Shown piece after piece: positions 33,816-43,395 of a stretch of 46,571 nucleotides of DNA. Within the stretch, counting starts at the first letter, position 1, and every line of letters begins with the position of its first letter. The notes under the pieces were generated by a model. It did not search any database. It was not told the origin of the DNA and was given only the letters and a program-made list of their open reading frames with translations. The stretch covers positions 1 through 46,571 of the forward strand of contig CALMLO010000022.1 in NCBI GenBank assembly GCA_937868095.1. The letters run 5' to 3'. The translations under genes and the position numbers were made by a program. The stretch is from an uncultured Phycisphaerales bacterium. GTDB lineage: Bacteria; Planctomycetota; Phycisphaerae; Sedimentisphaerales; Anaerohalosphaeraceae.

Positions 33816-34621
33816 GGTCTGCCTCCCGATCGATTTTGACCCCCTCTTTCCTTCTTTGCAGCGGCATTTTAGCAATTGCCACTGTCTCCAAAGAATTCTC
33901 CATTTATCAAATGGGAGTTTATTTTTCAAAATCTCCCCTGCCCCTGAAGGCCTCTTTTGAAAAAATGGATGAGGCCAAACTGGCTCCTTACATTGTTCAG
34001 AAGAAAAATCGCATCACAAATCGGGATGTGCTGGATAGTTTAGGAACCGAAGAATACCTGCAATGGGAATTGGAAGACCCGGAAGTTCCCAAGGACAGTC
34101 CTTTGCGTTTTTGTTCTTTATTTATTACATACTACACCGGCAATCCGGATATGGTGCCGCATGTACCGGATGAATGTTATGTCGGCGGCGGCAATCGAAA
34201 ACTCGGCGGGGAAATCCTTCAAATTCCTATCGACAAAATTTCCATGCCGGAAAATATACGCCGCCTGATTCCAGATACAATTGGCATACAATCTATTCTT
34301 TTCAGCCAAAAAAGTCAGGGGCTCGTACCAACGGAAAAAGAATTGCGAGTCCAGTATTTCTTCAAAACCAACGGCAAATATGCCTCCAGCAGAACCGAAA
34401 CAAGGGCCATCCTTGGAAGTAATTTTTTCAGCCCCTATTCGTATTTCTGCAAAGTAGAATGGAAATTTTATGGAATCGGCTTTTCCGATGTCCTCTATCC
34501 GGATAAAGAACAGGTTGTTGAAGGCAGCCGAAAACTTCTTTCGATTCTCCTGCCGATTCTTGAAGCCGACCATTGGCCGGACTGGGAAAAAACCAATCAA
34601 AAATCAACAAGTCCTTCCTAA
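33812..34621 (+). CDS. EpsI-like exosortase-associated protein
   Basis: A 269-residue protein with an N-terminal hydrophobic segment (about residues 8-24) and an extracytoplasmic domain of the EpsI/DUF3485 type. The segment MVPHVPDECYVGGGN at 114-128, including Cys122, corresponds to the family's conserved His-Pro-Cys-Gly region. In many genomes this domain is fused to or follows the exosortase, and its biochemical role is not settled. The ATGA overlap with the exosortase gene means coupled translation and supports a joint function. Confidence 0.85.
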   Translation: MRSASRSILTPSFLLCSGILAIATVSKEFSIYQMGVYFSKSPLPLKASFEKMDEAKLAPYIVQKKNRITNRDVLDSLGTEEYLQWELEDPEVPKDSPLRFCSLFITYYTGNPDMVPHVPDECYVGGGNRKLGGEILQIPIDKISMPENIRRLIPDTIGIQSILFSQKSQGLVPTEKELRVQYFFKTNGKYASSRTETRAILGSNFFSPYSYFCKVEWKFYGIGFSDVLYPDKEQVVEGSRKLLSILLPILEADHWPDWEKTNQKSTSPS

Positions 34622-34639
34622 GAAACGGATAAGCGAAAT

Positions 34640-37600
34640 ATGGCCAAGAAACTCAATAAAAAGGTTGTCGTAATTCTGCTGGTCATCGCAGGCATCTGTG
34701 CATTGGGTGCAGCGGGAGCCGGAGTTTATCTTCTGAAAAGCCGAAACCCTGAGTATTGTCTGAAAAGGGCCCAGGAAGCTCTTGAAGAAAAGGACTATAA
34801 AACTGCTGAACGGTACTTCGGCAGGGCTTGTGCCGTCGCCAAAACCAACCGGGAGAAAATTGAAAACTACTTTCGCCTTGCTGAGTTTCACCTGATTCAG
34901 AATGATTATCACGAGGCGGATTGGAGCAAAGCCCTCGGCTGCTGGAATCAAATCCTGAGGATTGATCCTAAAAATGAACCCGCCACGCGTAAAATGTTTG
35001 ATTATTTCTACGAAGTGGCCGACCTGGGTCAATCCCAAGCATGGAAGCAGGTACAGAATTACTCCGGTGACCTCCTGAAAATTTTGGAGGAGACCCAGCA
35101 GCCAACGGACATCAAAGTTCTTCTGGCTCATGGTCGAGCTTGTTTGGAAATTGCCCGGCTTGGGACTACCAGCGATCGGCTGGAGCTGCTCAAGGAAGCG
35201 GCAGCCGACTTTCAGCGGTATCTTGAGCTGAATCCCTCCGATGTCAAAGGATATGAATATCTGGCTGAATGTATGTTGGTGCGGGGGTCAATCGAGGCAT
35301 CTCAGGGAAACTTGCAATCTCAACAAACCGCACACCAGGAATCGGAAAAGATTCTTCAGCAGGCGATTGAACGCAGCGACAATTTGCCGGCGGCGTGGGC
35401 AGCCAAAATCAATTTCGAGTTGGAAACACTCACTGACCCAAACCGTCTGGAAGAAATTCGTCAGGAGGCCGAGAATCTTATTCAAACTCTGCCTGCAAGC
35501 GACCTTTTATATGCCGCCTTGTCCAATGCCTATGAACGAAGCGGACGTCGAAGCCGCGTAGAGGAACTGACAAAGGCCGTCGAGGCGATGCGTCAGGCCG
35601 CAGCAATGAAACCCGAGGATATCTCCTATATTCTCCGATTAGCCAGTCTGCTTCATCGGCTTGGTTCCATTCAGAAAAATCCGGCTCTCATCGAAGAAGC
35701 CCTTCAGATTGCGGAAAAAGGCCTTCTGCTTCCGGATGCTCAGAAACAAAGCGGTCCGCGTGAATCGTATGCCCGCAGCAATCAATACACCCTGCATTCA
35801 TTCATTGCCCAAATTCGTATCGACTCGATTTTGGAAGGTCAGTGGGCAGGACGTTCTCCGGATGAATTCAAGCCGCAGTTGGAGCGGGTCAAGAACGCCG
35901 CTGATCGGATGACGCAGCTGGTCGGTACGGCGGAAAATCCGATCATCCAAAAATGGCAGGGGCTGATTGCCCTTGCAGAAGGTCAGCGGGAGAAAGCCAT
36001 CCGCCAGTTATACAAAGTCTATGAACAGCTCAAGGCACTTGATCGACCCAATGAACTTTCCCAGATTGATTCGTATCTGTGTTATGTTCTGGCAAAGGAA
36101 ATGGCCAATCAGAATGTTTTCGGAATGCAGAAAGAGTTTCTTGAAAAAGCCCTATTCAATCGGAACAGTGTAGCTTCGTGGAAACCGGAGACTCTGATTG
36201 ACTATGCCAAAATTTTAATGACTTCAAGAAACTATCCCCAAGCGGTGGCGATGATACGCACTTATGAAAGCAGCTACGGAAGCACAGCCGAAACAAAATA
36301 TTTGCAATTACAGGCCTATATAGAAGCTGGATTCACCAAGGAAGCGGAAGAAACCTTAGCCTCTATGAATCCGGATGAAGCGGATACCATCGCGCTTCGC
36401 GTGCTCCTGCTTAATCGAAAAATTATCGAGATGTCTTCTTCTGCTGCCGGCGAAGAACAAACAGCGTCCGCAGCAGAAATGAAAAGCCGGCTGGATTCTT
36501 TGTATAATGAGCAATTTGCTTTGTTTTCCAAACTGCTGAATCTGGATGCCAGCCGGGTCAACAGCTCCTTGCTGCTGAGCAGCTGCCATCGCTGGATTCG
36601 CGACAAACAAATCGAGAAGGTCAAACCTCTGGTGGACGCCTATCTCCAGCACAAACCGGATGAACCGGCCTTTGTTCTGCTTCAAAAACAATTGACTGAG
36701 CCGGACCCAACAGTGATACCCTCTGAGCGGATGGCCCAGTTAACCGAAGAGGCCCTGTTAGGGATTTCCGATCCTCGCAAGCGGCTGGTTTCATGGGCTC
36801 AGTATCTTGTATCAGCCAATCGGATTCCGGAAGCGTTGGCGGCCTATCGTCAGGCCTATGAGCAATTTCCGGAGGATACAGCTGTTGCCAATGCTTATTA
36901 CGAATTGCTGCTGCGTGAGAAATCTTTCGAAGAAGCAGAGAAAATTGCCCAACAAGCTCGTCAAAAGAACCTCGACGGCTGCGAAGGCAGTTTCTACGCT
37001 GCTCAGATGGAAATAGCCAGGGAGAATTATGATGCCGCACTTCGGCGTCTGGAAGAATGTTTGACCTATCGGCCTTTGTTCCCGCAGGCCTGGCTGCTGA
37101 AAAGTCGTGTCTTTTTGGCCCAGAACAAATTAGATGACGCCATCACCGCCGCCCAGACCGCCGCCCAGATGAATCCGCTCAGTCCGGATATTATTCTGCA
37201 TTACGCCTCGCTTCTGCAGGAACGAAACACACGCCTTGGCGGCAAAGTCACACCGGAACAGGTGGAAGAGGCCGAACGAATGCTCATTCTGGCTATGATG
37301 CTGAATCCCGGCAATCAGAATCTGCAGAGTTATTATGCGGAAATCGCTTTCGAAAGAAATCCGGAGCGTTCGCTGGCAATGCGGCAGCAGCTTCTGAAAA
37401 GCAATCCCTCCGCATCCAATGCTATTCTCCTCGGAAATATGGCGATGCGGATGGCCGCTCAAGAACGAAATCCGGAAAAGAAGGAAGGTCTCTACCAAAT
37501 TGCCGGCGCTGCTTATCAAAAAGCCCTCGAAATAGAGCCGAACAATGAAGGAGTTCTTAACGCTTATGCAGAATATCTGCGCCAAACCGGTCGATCGGCG

Positions 37601-39355
37601 GAGGCCGAAACTATCCTGAGCGGTCAATCCGATGTTTTGTGGCGATTCTATCTGCGGGACGGTCAGTTTGAGAAGGCCGAAGCCATCCTGAATGAAATGC
37701 TTCAAAAAAATCCATCTGACAAAGAAGCACTGCAAGGGCTGATTTTGGTCGCCAGAGGCAAAGGCGACCGCACCGCTGTGAAAAAACTGCTGGACAAAAT
37801 GCAGCCGCTGGCATCCACGCCAGAAGAGGAATTATGGATTCTCCAACTTTATCTTGAATTTGAATTTACGGACTCTATTGACAAACAAATTGCCAGTTTC
37901 CGAGAACGCTATCCGGATAACAGCCAAGTGCTTCTGCTGGACGCATGGTATAACATCAGCTGCGGGCATCTGCAGGATGCACTGGCGAAACTGAATGAGT
38001 TTCTGGCCGGCAATCCTGAGCATGCCGGCGCGTGGCGTCTGCGGGGGCGAGTCTATCGTCTGATGGGAGACTATCCCAAAGCCATTGATTCTCTGCTGCG
38101 CAGTAAAACAATTGAACCGCTTGCCGCTACCCGTATGGAACTGGCCAATGTGTATCTGGAAAGCGGACAGGTGGAAGCCGCCATTGGAGAGCTGAAAACA
38201 GCCCTGAATGAGCCGCAAGCTCCTATGCAGCTGCGCATTATGCTTGAAAACATCTACGAGCAGCATCATCGAACCAGTGATTTGAAACGCTTTTATCTGG
38301 AAACCCTCGCTAAGTATTCAGACAATGTTTATTGGCACTTTCGAGCAGGGAAATTCTTTCTTGAGCAGAAAGACCTGACCGCCGCAGAACAGATGCTGGC
38401 CAAAGCATGGGAACTGAGCCGCAAGAATGGTCCTGGCGATTCACGAACGCTGGACTACTACCTGGAAACACTTCTCCAGAGCAAGAATTATAATAAACTG
38501 CTGGCCTTTGCGGCTGAACTAATCGATTCCCCTCATGCAGCAATTCTCTATACCTATATAGCCCAAACCCATCTGGAACTTGGGCAGAAAGATAAGGCCA
38601 TTCAGAACTTCTTCCAAGCCCTTGAAAAGACAGGAACCAATCTGGACCTGATGAATGGGATCATCGCCATCATCGTGGAAAAGACCGGTCCCGAGACGGC
38701 AGCCCAATGGTGCAGCCAAAAGCTCCGTCAGGATCCAAAATCCATGCAAGGACTGCTGGGGGCCGTTAATCTGTATTCTCAGACCGGCCAGTACAATCAG
38801 GCTCTTCAATATACTAATACATGTCTGGAGCTGCTCCAGCCCTCCCAAATAGAATGGGTCCAACTCTCCCTGAAGAAGGCCAATCTTTTAACAATGGCTT
38901 ATTCTCAGACCTCCGACGAACAGTACCTTCAGCAGGCAATAACCCTGATGGAAGAAATGCTTGAAAGGATGCCCAACAACTATACGATAATGAATAATCT
39001 GGCTTACATGCTGGCCGACAGCAATCAGCAGCTCGACAAGGCGCTGGAGTATGCTCGAAAAGCATGTCAGAACGAAATGGGCAATCCTGTTTATCTGGAC
39101 ACCTATGCCTATATTCAGTGCCTCCTTGGAAACTATGAAGAGGCCCATCAGGCACTGCTGCGGACGATCCAGCTTCACGAAGCACGCAATGAATCAATCC
39201 CGTGGGAAGTCTTTAAGCATCTGGGAATGACCCAGGAAGGGTTGGGAAAGAAGACGGAAGCTGCAGCGGCCTATCGGCGAGCTGTATCTGCCGCAGGCAT
39301 TCCATCTGCAGACAAAGAAGTCCTGGAAAAGAAAATCCAGGAATTGAGCTTATAA
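34640..39355 (+). CDS. giant membrane-anchored TPR protein
   Basis: A 1571-residue protein with one N-terminal transmembrane helix (about residues 8-32) after a basic stretch, so the bulk lies outside the cytoplasmic membrane. Almost the whole length consists of TPR-type helical pairs, for example CLKRAQEALEEKDYKTAERY, AWRLRGRVYRLMGDYPKAID and AYAEYLRQTGRSAEAETIL. TPR arrays bind proteins or peptides. Long TPR lipoproteins or membrane proteins are regular members of exosortase-linked exopolysaccharide loci, probably as periplasmic assembly scaffolds. The gene starts 18 bases after the EpsI-like gene and ends 37 bases before the Wzz/kinase gene. Codon use shows more G on the coding strand than the hydrolase genes upstream. 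Confidence 0.88.
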   Translation: MAKKLNKKVVVILLVIAGICALGAAGAGVYLLKSRNPEYCLKRAQEALEEKDYKTAERYFGRACAVAKTNREKIENYFRLAEFHLIQNDYHEADWSKALGCWNQILRIDPKNEPATRKMFDYFYEVADLGQSQAWKQVQNYSGDLLKILEETQQPTDIKVLLAHGRACLEIARLGTTSDRLELLKEAAADFQRYLELNPSDVKGYEYLAECMLVRGSIEASQGNLQSQQTAHQESEKILQQAIERSDNLPAAWAAKINFELETLTDPNRLEEIRQEAENLIQTLPASDLLYAALSNAYERSGRRSRVEELTKAVEAMRQAAAMKPEDISYILRLASLLHRLGSIQKNPALIEEALQIAEKGLLLPDAQKQSGPRESYARSNQYTLHSFIAQIRIDSILEGQWAGRSPDEFKPQLERVKNAADRMTQLVGTAENPIIQKWQGLIALAEGQREKAIRQLYKVYEQLKALDRPNELSQIDSYLCYVLAKEMANQNVFGMQKEFLEKALFNRNSVASWKPETLIDYAKILMTSRNYPQAVAMIRTYESSYGSTAETKYLQLQAYIEAGFTKEAEETLASMNPDEADTIALRVLLLNRKIIEMSSSAAGEEQTASAAEMKSRLDSLYNEQFALFSKLLNLDASRVNSSLLLSSCHRWIRDKQIEKVKPLVDAYLQHKPDEPAFVLLQKQLTEPDPTVIPSERMAQLTEEALLGISDPRKRLVSWAQYLVSANRIPEALAAYRQAYEQFPEDTAVANAYYELLLREKSFEEAEKIAQQARQKNLDGCEGSFYAAQMEIARENYDAALRRLEECLTYRPLFPQAWLLKSRVFLAQNKLDDAITAAQTAAQMNPLSPDIILHYASLLQERNTRLGGKVTPEQVEEAERMLILAMMLNPGNQNLQSYYAEIAFERNPERSLAMRQQLLKSNPSASNAILLGNMAMRMAAQERNPEKKEGLYQIAGAAYQKALEIEPNNEGVLNAYAEYLRQTGRSAEAETILSGQSDVLWRFYLRDGQFEKAEAILNEMLQKNPSDKEALQGLILVARGKGDRTAVKKLLDKMQPLASTPEEELWILQLYLEFEFTDSIDKQIASFRERYPDNSQVLLLDAWYNISCGHLQDALAKLNEFLAGNPEHAGAWRLRGRVYRLMGDYPKAIDSLLRSKTIEPLAATRMELANVYLESGQVEAAIGELKTALNEPQAPMQLRIMLENIYEQHHRTSDLKRFYLETLAKYSDNVYWHFRAGKFFLEQKDLTAAEQMLAKAWELSRKNGPGDSRTLDYYLETLLQSKNYNKLLAFAAELIDSPHAAILYTYIAQTHLELGQKDKAIQNFFQALEKTGTNLDLMNGIIAIIVEKTGPETAAQWCSQKLRQDPKSMQGLLGAVNLYSQTGQYNQALQYTNTCLELLQPSQIEWVQLSLKKANLLTMAYSQTSDEQYLQQAITLMEEMLERMPNNYTIMNNLAYMLADSNQQLDKALEYARKACQNEMGNPVYLDTYAYIQCLLGNYEEAHQALLRTIQLHEARNESIPWEVFKHLGMTQEGLGKKTEAAAAYRRAVSAAGIPSADKEVLEKKIQELSL

Positions 39356-39392
39356 AATTCAGAGAAAATGATCCTTTCAGCAGGAGTATAAT

Positions 39393-41675
39393 ATGGCTGA
39401 GCAAATTCAACGGGTTATCCAGGGAATGACAACTCCGGTTGCGGCTTATCCTGTACCGCCGCGAATGGCCATGCCGCCGGCGGCTGCCCCCACTTTAACA
39501 CCCAAGGAAATTTTAGGCATTCTGAGACGGCACATGTGGATGATTATCCTTTTCACAGCGGGGGGATTCATCTTGAGTATAGCCGTCTATATTTTCACGC
39601 TGCGTTTCTTCCCGCGCTATACCGCAGTGGCCGGCATCGAAGTCTTGCCTCCTATTACGGCAGACCCTCGAGAATTTACTGCTGCTCAACCCCAAAAGGA
39701 TTTGTTTTATCAGTTTCGAGCTACCAAAGCGGCATTGCTTAAAGAGCAGGATATGCTGCAGAACTTAATCAAGCAGGACAGCATTCGAGCCACAAAATGG
39801 TTCGAACAATTCGTGGAACGCAGTGCAGACGGTGAAATTGTCTCCATCGACACAGCCAAAGCTATCGACCGCCTCAACAAAAAACTTGTTGCCAATGCCC
39901 CGAGGGATCAGGACTTTATTCGGGTATCGATGACTTGCAGCAGTGCACGAGAGTCTGCTTTGATTGTCAATGAAATGGTTCGTCTTTTCCTTTCCGACCA
40001 GCGAGAAAAAGCCCGTGCAAGCGTTTCGGAAGAAATGGCTGCTGAAGAACGAAACCGTCAAGACCTTCGGGAAAGTTTAAATGCAATCCAAAGCCAAATG
40101 GATTCCCTTCGTGCCGGCAGCGACTTCGCCAGACTCAATATCGAGGGAGGCGAATTTCGGGATTATATGGACCAGAAATTGGCCAATTTATACAATGAAT
40201 TCAGTCGTCTTGAAGCAGAAAGAGATCGGCTTAATGTTCTGCTGCAAATTGCCGAGCGTCGGGCAACTCAGGTGGATTATGATCAAGTCGTCCAGGAAGC
40301 CGTTGAGCAGGACATGATCGTACGGCAGCTGCAGAATTCACTAAACAGCATCGATGCCCTTCTGGCCCAGCAGAAAGCGCGATTCGGCGAAAACCATCGG
40401 CTGGTTCAGGAAACGCTGCACGCTCGGGAACAATTCAAAAAAGATCTCGATGCCCGCAAGATTGAAATCGCTGAAATTGTGAGAAACTCTCAATGGCAGC
40501 AGATTCAGGATGAAGTAGCCGCCTTGCGTCAGCAGCTGGAGGCGGTCACGCGGCAGGTTCAGCAGGCCAGAGACGAATACAAACGGGCGGACAACGACCG
40601 TGCTCAATATGCCAAATATGAAATTGAACGAACCGAAAAACAGACCCTGCTTGAAAAAGCCAACGCACATTATGAAAGTCTTCGAGCTCTTTTCAACGAC
40701 CCTTACTTGAGTAAGCTGCGCAGTCTGGGGCTGGCACCGGAACCCCTGAGAGTGAGCTCGCCGCGATGGCAACTTTATTTGCCGGCCGGCTTCATCCTGG
40801 GACTTTTGGCGGGGCTGGGACTTGCCTTTGCCATAGAGCTGCTCAATGACCTGATCCGCACACCAAGTGAAGTAATGCGGCATTTGAAAGTTCCGCTGCT
40901 GGGCAACATCTGTCATGCAGACGATGATAAGGACGTGGAAGGGATAGACCTCTTTCATGTTGTCCGCCAGGCCCCGTATTCTATTATGAGCGAATGCTAC
41001 CGACAGCTTCGTACCAATCTGAAACTTTCAGCCGGCACAGCCATGCACAAATCTCTGCTGATCACCAGCCCGAATGCCGGAGACGGAAAAACATCTGTCG
41101 CCACCAATTTAGCCAGCACCTTTCTGGCCGAAAACAGGCGAATTCTTCTGATTGACGCCAATTTCCGCCGTCCTGCCCTCGCTCATCTTTTCCCGCGGAC
41201 CGGAGAAACTGGTGCGGTTGCTGAGCATCCGGACTATGGCCTGAGTAATTATTTGATGGGGCAGTGCACAGATATTTCACAAATTATTCGGCCCAGCGGC
41301 ATTGCCGGATTGGACATCATTGACAGCGGCCCCCTTCCCTCCAATCCGGCCGAACTGCTCGACAGCCCGCGAATGAAGGAACTGCTCGAGCAATGTAAAA
41401 CTCATTATGATTATGTTCTTATTGACGGTCCCGCGATGCTGGTCAGCGATGCCAAATCCCTGTCGGCCGCCGCCGACGGCACACTGGTTGTCTTTAAAGC
41501 TTCCGCCACTCATCGAGGGGCAGCCATGCGAATTCTTCGGGAACTTCAATCAATTCGAGCCAATATCGTCGGGACGGTTCTGATGGGCGTCAGGAGTCTC
41601 AAGGGCGGCTATTTCCAGGAAATTTATCGCTCTTATCTGGACTATCATCAGCTTCCCGTCCGCTCAAATCCTTAA
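39393..41675 (+). CDS. polysaccharide co-polymerase fused to BY-kinase (Wzc-like)
   Basis: A 760-residue inner-membrane protein. After a Pro/Ala-rich cytoplasmic start comes a Wzz-type domain with transmembrane helices near 48-68 and 455-480, and coiled coils between (about 200-430). The C-terminal tyrosine kinase domain has Walker A SPNAGDGKTS (about 556-565), Walker A' ILLIDANFRRP (about 583-593) and Walker B VLIDGPAML (about 675-683). The C-terminal tail holds four closely spaced tyrosines in GYFQEIYRSYLDYHQ, the autophosphorylation cluster of BY-kinases. Such proteins set chain length and couple synthesis to the Wza-like exporter, whose gene opens the operon. AGGAG precedes the ATG. Confidence 0.93.
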   Translation: MAEQIQRVIQGMTTPVAAYPVPPRMAMPPAAAPTLTPKEILGILRRHMWMIILFTAGGFILSIAVYIFTLRFFPRYTAVAGIEVLPPITADPREFTAAQPQKDLFYQFRATKAALLKEQDMLQNLIKQDSIRATKWFEQFVERSADGEIVSIDTAKAIDRLNKKLVANAPRDQDFIRVSMTCSSARESALIVNEMVRLFLSDQREKARASVSEEMAAEERNRQDLRESLNAIQSQMDSLRAGSDFARLNIEGGEFRDYMDQKLANLYNEFSRLEAERDRLNVLLQIAERRATQVDYDQVVQEAVEQDMIVRQLQNSLNSIDALLAQQKARFGENHRLVQETLHAREQFKKDLDARKIEIAEIVRNSQWQQIQDEVAALRQQLEAVTRQVQQARDEYKRADNDRAQYAKYEIERTEKQTLLEKANAHYESLRALFNDPYLSKLRSLGLAPEPLRVSSPRWQLYLPAGFILGLLAGLGLAFAIELLNDLIRTPSEVMRHLKVPLLGNICHADDDKDVEGIDLFHVVRQAPYSIMSECYRQLRTNLKLSAGTAMHKSLLITSPNAGDGKTSVATNLASTFLAENRRILLIDANFRRPALAHLFPRTGETGAVAEHPDYGLSNYLMGQCTDISQIIRPSGIAGLDIIDSGPLPSNPAELLDSPRMKELLEQCKTHYDYVLIDGPAMLVSDAKSLSAAADGTLVVFKASATHRGAAMRILRELQSIRANIVGTVLMGVRSLKGGYFQEIYRSYLDYHQLPVRSNP

Positions 41676-41690
41676 AAGGGACTTCTTCCT

Positions 41691-42629
41691 ATGCAGCACT
41701 ATCTGGTCACCGGCGGAGCCGGCTTTATCGGTTCCAACATTTGCAGACGTCTTGTCCAAGAGAAAGCTTCTGTCCGGGTGGTGGACAATCTCCTAACCGG
41801 CAAAAAAAGCAATCTGGCCGACATCCTTGATTCTATCGAATTCATCGAGGGCGACATGGGAGAGGAAAAGACCGCCCGCCAATGTATGAAAGGAATTGAT
41901 ATTGTCCTTCATCAGGGGGCCCTCCCTTCGGTACCGCTCAGCGTGGAAAAGCCGGCCGACACCCATCGTCATTGTGTAGATGCCACTTTTACTCTTTTAA
42001 TAGCTGCACGGGATGCCAAAGTGAAACGTTTCGTCTATGCAGCCAGCTCATCCGCCTATGGAGACAGCCCGACTCTGCCAAAGACGGAATCGATGCTCCC
42101 TGCTCCGCTTTCCCCCTATGCGGCAGCCAAACTATTCGGTGAATATTATTGCAGCGTCTTCTCTAAGGTATTTGGGCTGGAAACGATCTCGCTGCGCTAT
42201 TTCAACGTCTTCGGCCCCTATCAGAATCCGAAAAGCCAGTACGCCGCCGCCATCCCTGCTTTTGTCACAAGCATCTTGAACGACCGTCCGCCCACAATCT
42301 TCGGCGACGGAGAACAAAGCCGCGACTTTACTTACATAGACAATGTTGTCGAAGCCAACCTGCTGGCTGCCCGTGCTCCTCGGGCAAATGGCGAAACCAT
42401 TAATATTGCCTGCGGTCAGCGCATCACTCTCAACGAAGTTGTGCGGCTGATTAATCAATACCTCGGCAAAAACGTTCAGCCGGTTTATGCCCCGCCGCGT
42501 GCCGGTGATGTCAAGCATTCACTGGCCGACATTCAAAAAGCTCGGCAACTCATTGGCTATCAACCCGTCATTTCCTTCGAAAAAGGCCTCCAAAAAACCA
42601 TCGACTGGTATTGCCGAAATCTTGCCTGA
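41691..42629 (+). CDS. NAD-dependent sugar-nucleotide epimerase
   Basis: A 312-residue short-chain dehydrogenase/reductase of the extended GalE-like class. The NAD-binding motif TGGAGFIGSN is at 7-16, the catalytic Ser at 119-121 in AASSSAYGD, and the Tyr143-x3-Lys147 pair in SPYAAAK. The RYFNVFGPYQ and DGEQSRDFTYIDNVV segments are typical of UDP-glucose/UDP-GlcNAc 4-epimerases such as WbpP, and dehydratases of this fold cannot be excluded. It probably supplies a precursor for the exopolysaccharide, and it is the last gene of the operon, 15 bases after the Wzc-like gene. A tandem hairpin and T-run follow at 42683-42748. Confidence 0.88.
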   Translation: MQHYLVTGGAGFIGSNICRRLVQEKASVRVVDNLLTGKKSNLADILDSIEFIEGDMGEEKTARQCMKGIDIVLHQGALPSVPLSVEKPADTHRHCVDATFTLLIAARDAKVKRFVYAASSSAYGDSPTLPKTESMLPAPLSPYAAAKLFGEYYCSVFSKVFGLETISLRYFNVFGPYQNPKSQYAAAIPAFVTSILNDRPPTIFGDGEQSRDFTYIDNVVEANLLAARAPRANGETINIACGQRITLNEVVRLINQYLGKNVQPVYAPPRAGDVKHSLADIQKARQLIGYQPVISFEKGLQKTIDWYCRNLA

Positions 42630-42682
42630 AATAAGGTTTCGTCCGCGACAGCATGTTGGGAACCGTCGAGAATAAGCAGAGA

Positions 42683-42748
42683 GATGGCTTGACGAGGAAA
42701 AGCGAAAAGCCATCCTGTTTTCTGCAAAAACGGGCTAATTGTTTTTTC
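42683..42748 (+). terminator. tandem hairpins with T-run after the exopolysaccharide operon
   Basis: GATGGCTT (42683-42690) pairs perfectly with AAGCCATC (42707-42714). Directly abutting it, CCTGTTTT (42714-42721) pairs with AAAACGGG (42727-42734), followed by CTAATTGTTTTTTCT. The second stem with the T-run is a plausible intrinsic terminator. The first could be an antiterminator or stabilising stem. The remainder of 42630-42864 is non-coding as far as I can see. Confidence 0.5.
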
Positions 42749-42864
42749 TAATAGCGATATTATCGGTACCAAAATACTATAGAAAAATGAATACGGCCGA
42801 GGCAATATGATTTTTCAGCAAGCTAAAAAGTGAAAATGGAAAATAAGGGCAAGCCAGGGAAACC

Positions 42865-42894
42865 TTGACTTTTTGCACAAGAATTTGGTAAAAT
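42865..42894 (+). promoter_or_regulatory. promoter of the receiver-like/GGDEF gene pair
   Basis: TTGACT (42865-42870), 18 bases, TAAAAT (42889-42894). The predicted start is near 42901, followed by GAGGGG and the ATG at 42919. Confidence 0.6.
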
Positions 42895-42918
42895 AAGGTC
42901 TGGAATCCGAGGGGAAAA

Positions 42919-43392
42919 ATGCAATTTCCAAAAATCAGCAACATCCTGATCATCAATGGAACAGACAAATTTTTACCATTGTCATCCGCTTGTCTAGCTG
43001 ACTTTAAGGGTTGCAAAGACGTCTGCAATAACCTTTATGAAGCTGTTCGGGTTCTTGCCGGACTTTCGGACGATACGGGGGTTTTACTCATCGCTCCTCT
43101 GAAAGAACTTTCAAAGGAAAAGGGGTCTTTCGTGTCCTTTTTAGAGCGGCACCCCAACATCCGCTGCCTTGCTTTACACCCAAACAGACAAGAATATCCA
43201 TTGGTCTTACAGCAGGCAATCTGGGAAGGAAAACTATGGCCATGTTTGGGAGAAGATGCTCTTCCGGAAGCCATCCATTGGATTACGAAGCATAATCAGC
43301 AAGGTGCCGTTAATAAGCAAAACTCCTCCTTCGAACCGGACCCCATATCTCTCAGCACTGAAGAGATAGAGGCCTTGTTCAATTCGGAATAG
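42919..43392 (+). CDS. pseudo-receiver-like protein of unknown function
   Basis: I do not recognise this 157-residue protein with certainty. Its alternating hydrophobic strands and helices (NILIINGTD at the start, VLLIAP near 55-60, RCLALHP near 82-88) look like a response-regulator receiver fold, but the acidic pocket and the phospho-acceptor Asp are missing. The last residues, LSTEEIEALFNSE, resemble the short LSxxEIDALL docking motif known at the N-terminus of FliM and in some other signalling proteins. It is three bases upstream of the GGDEF gene under a shared promoter, so it probably acts in the same pathway. Confidence 0.65.
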   Translation: MQFPKISNILIINGTDKFLPLSSACLADFKGCKDVCNNLYEAVRVLAGLSDDTGVLLIAPLKELSKEKGSFVSFLERHPNIRCLALHPNRQEYPLVLQQAIWEGKLWPCLGEDALPEAIHWITKHNQQGAVNKQNSSFEPDPISLSTEEIEALFNSE

Positions 43393-43395
43393 GCA

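Noticed and set aside
42683..42714. A GACGAG...CGAAA arrangement reminiscent of a hammerhead ribozyme core.
   Set aside because: The flanking strands pair with each other (GATGGCTT/AAGCCATC) instead of forming separate stems I and III, stem II would have one pair, and no cleavage site is present.
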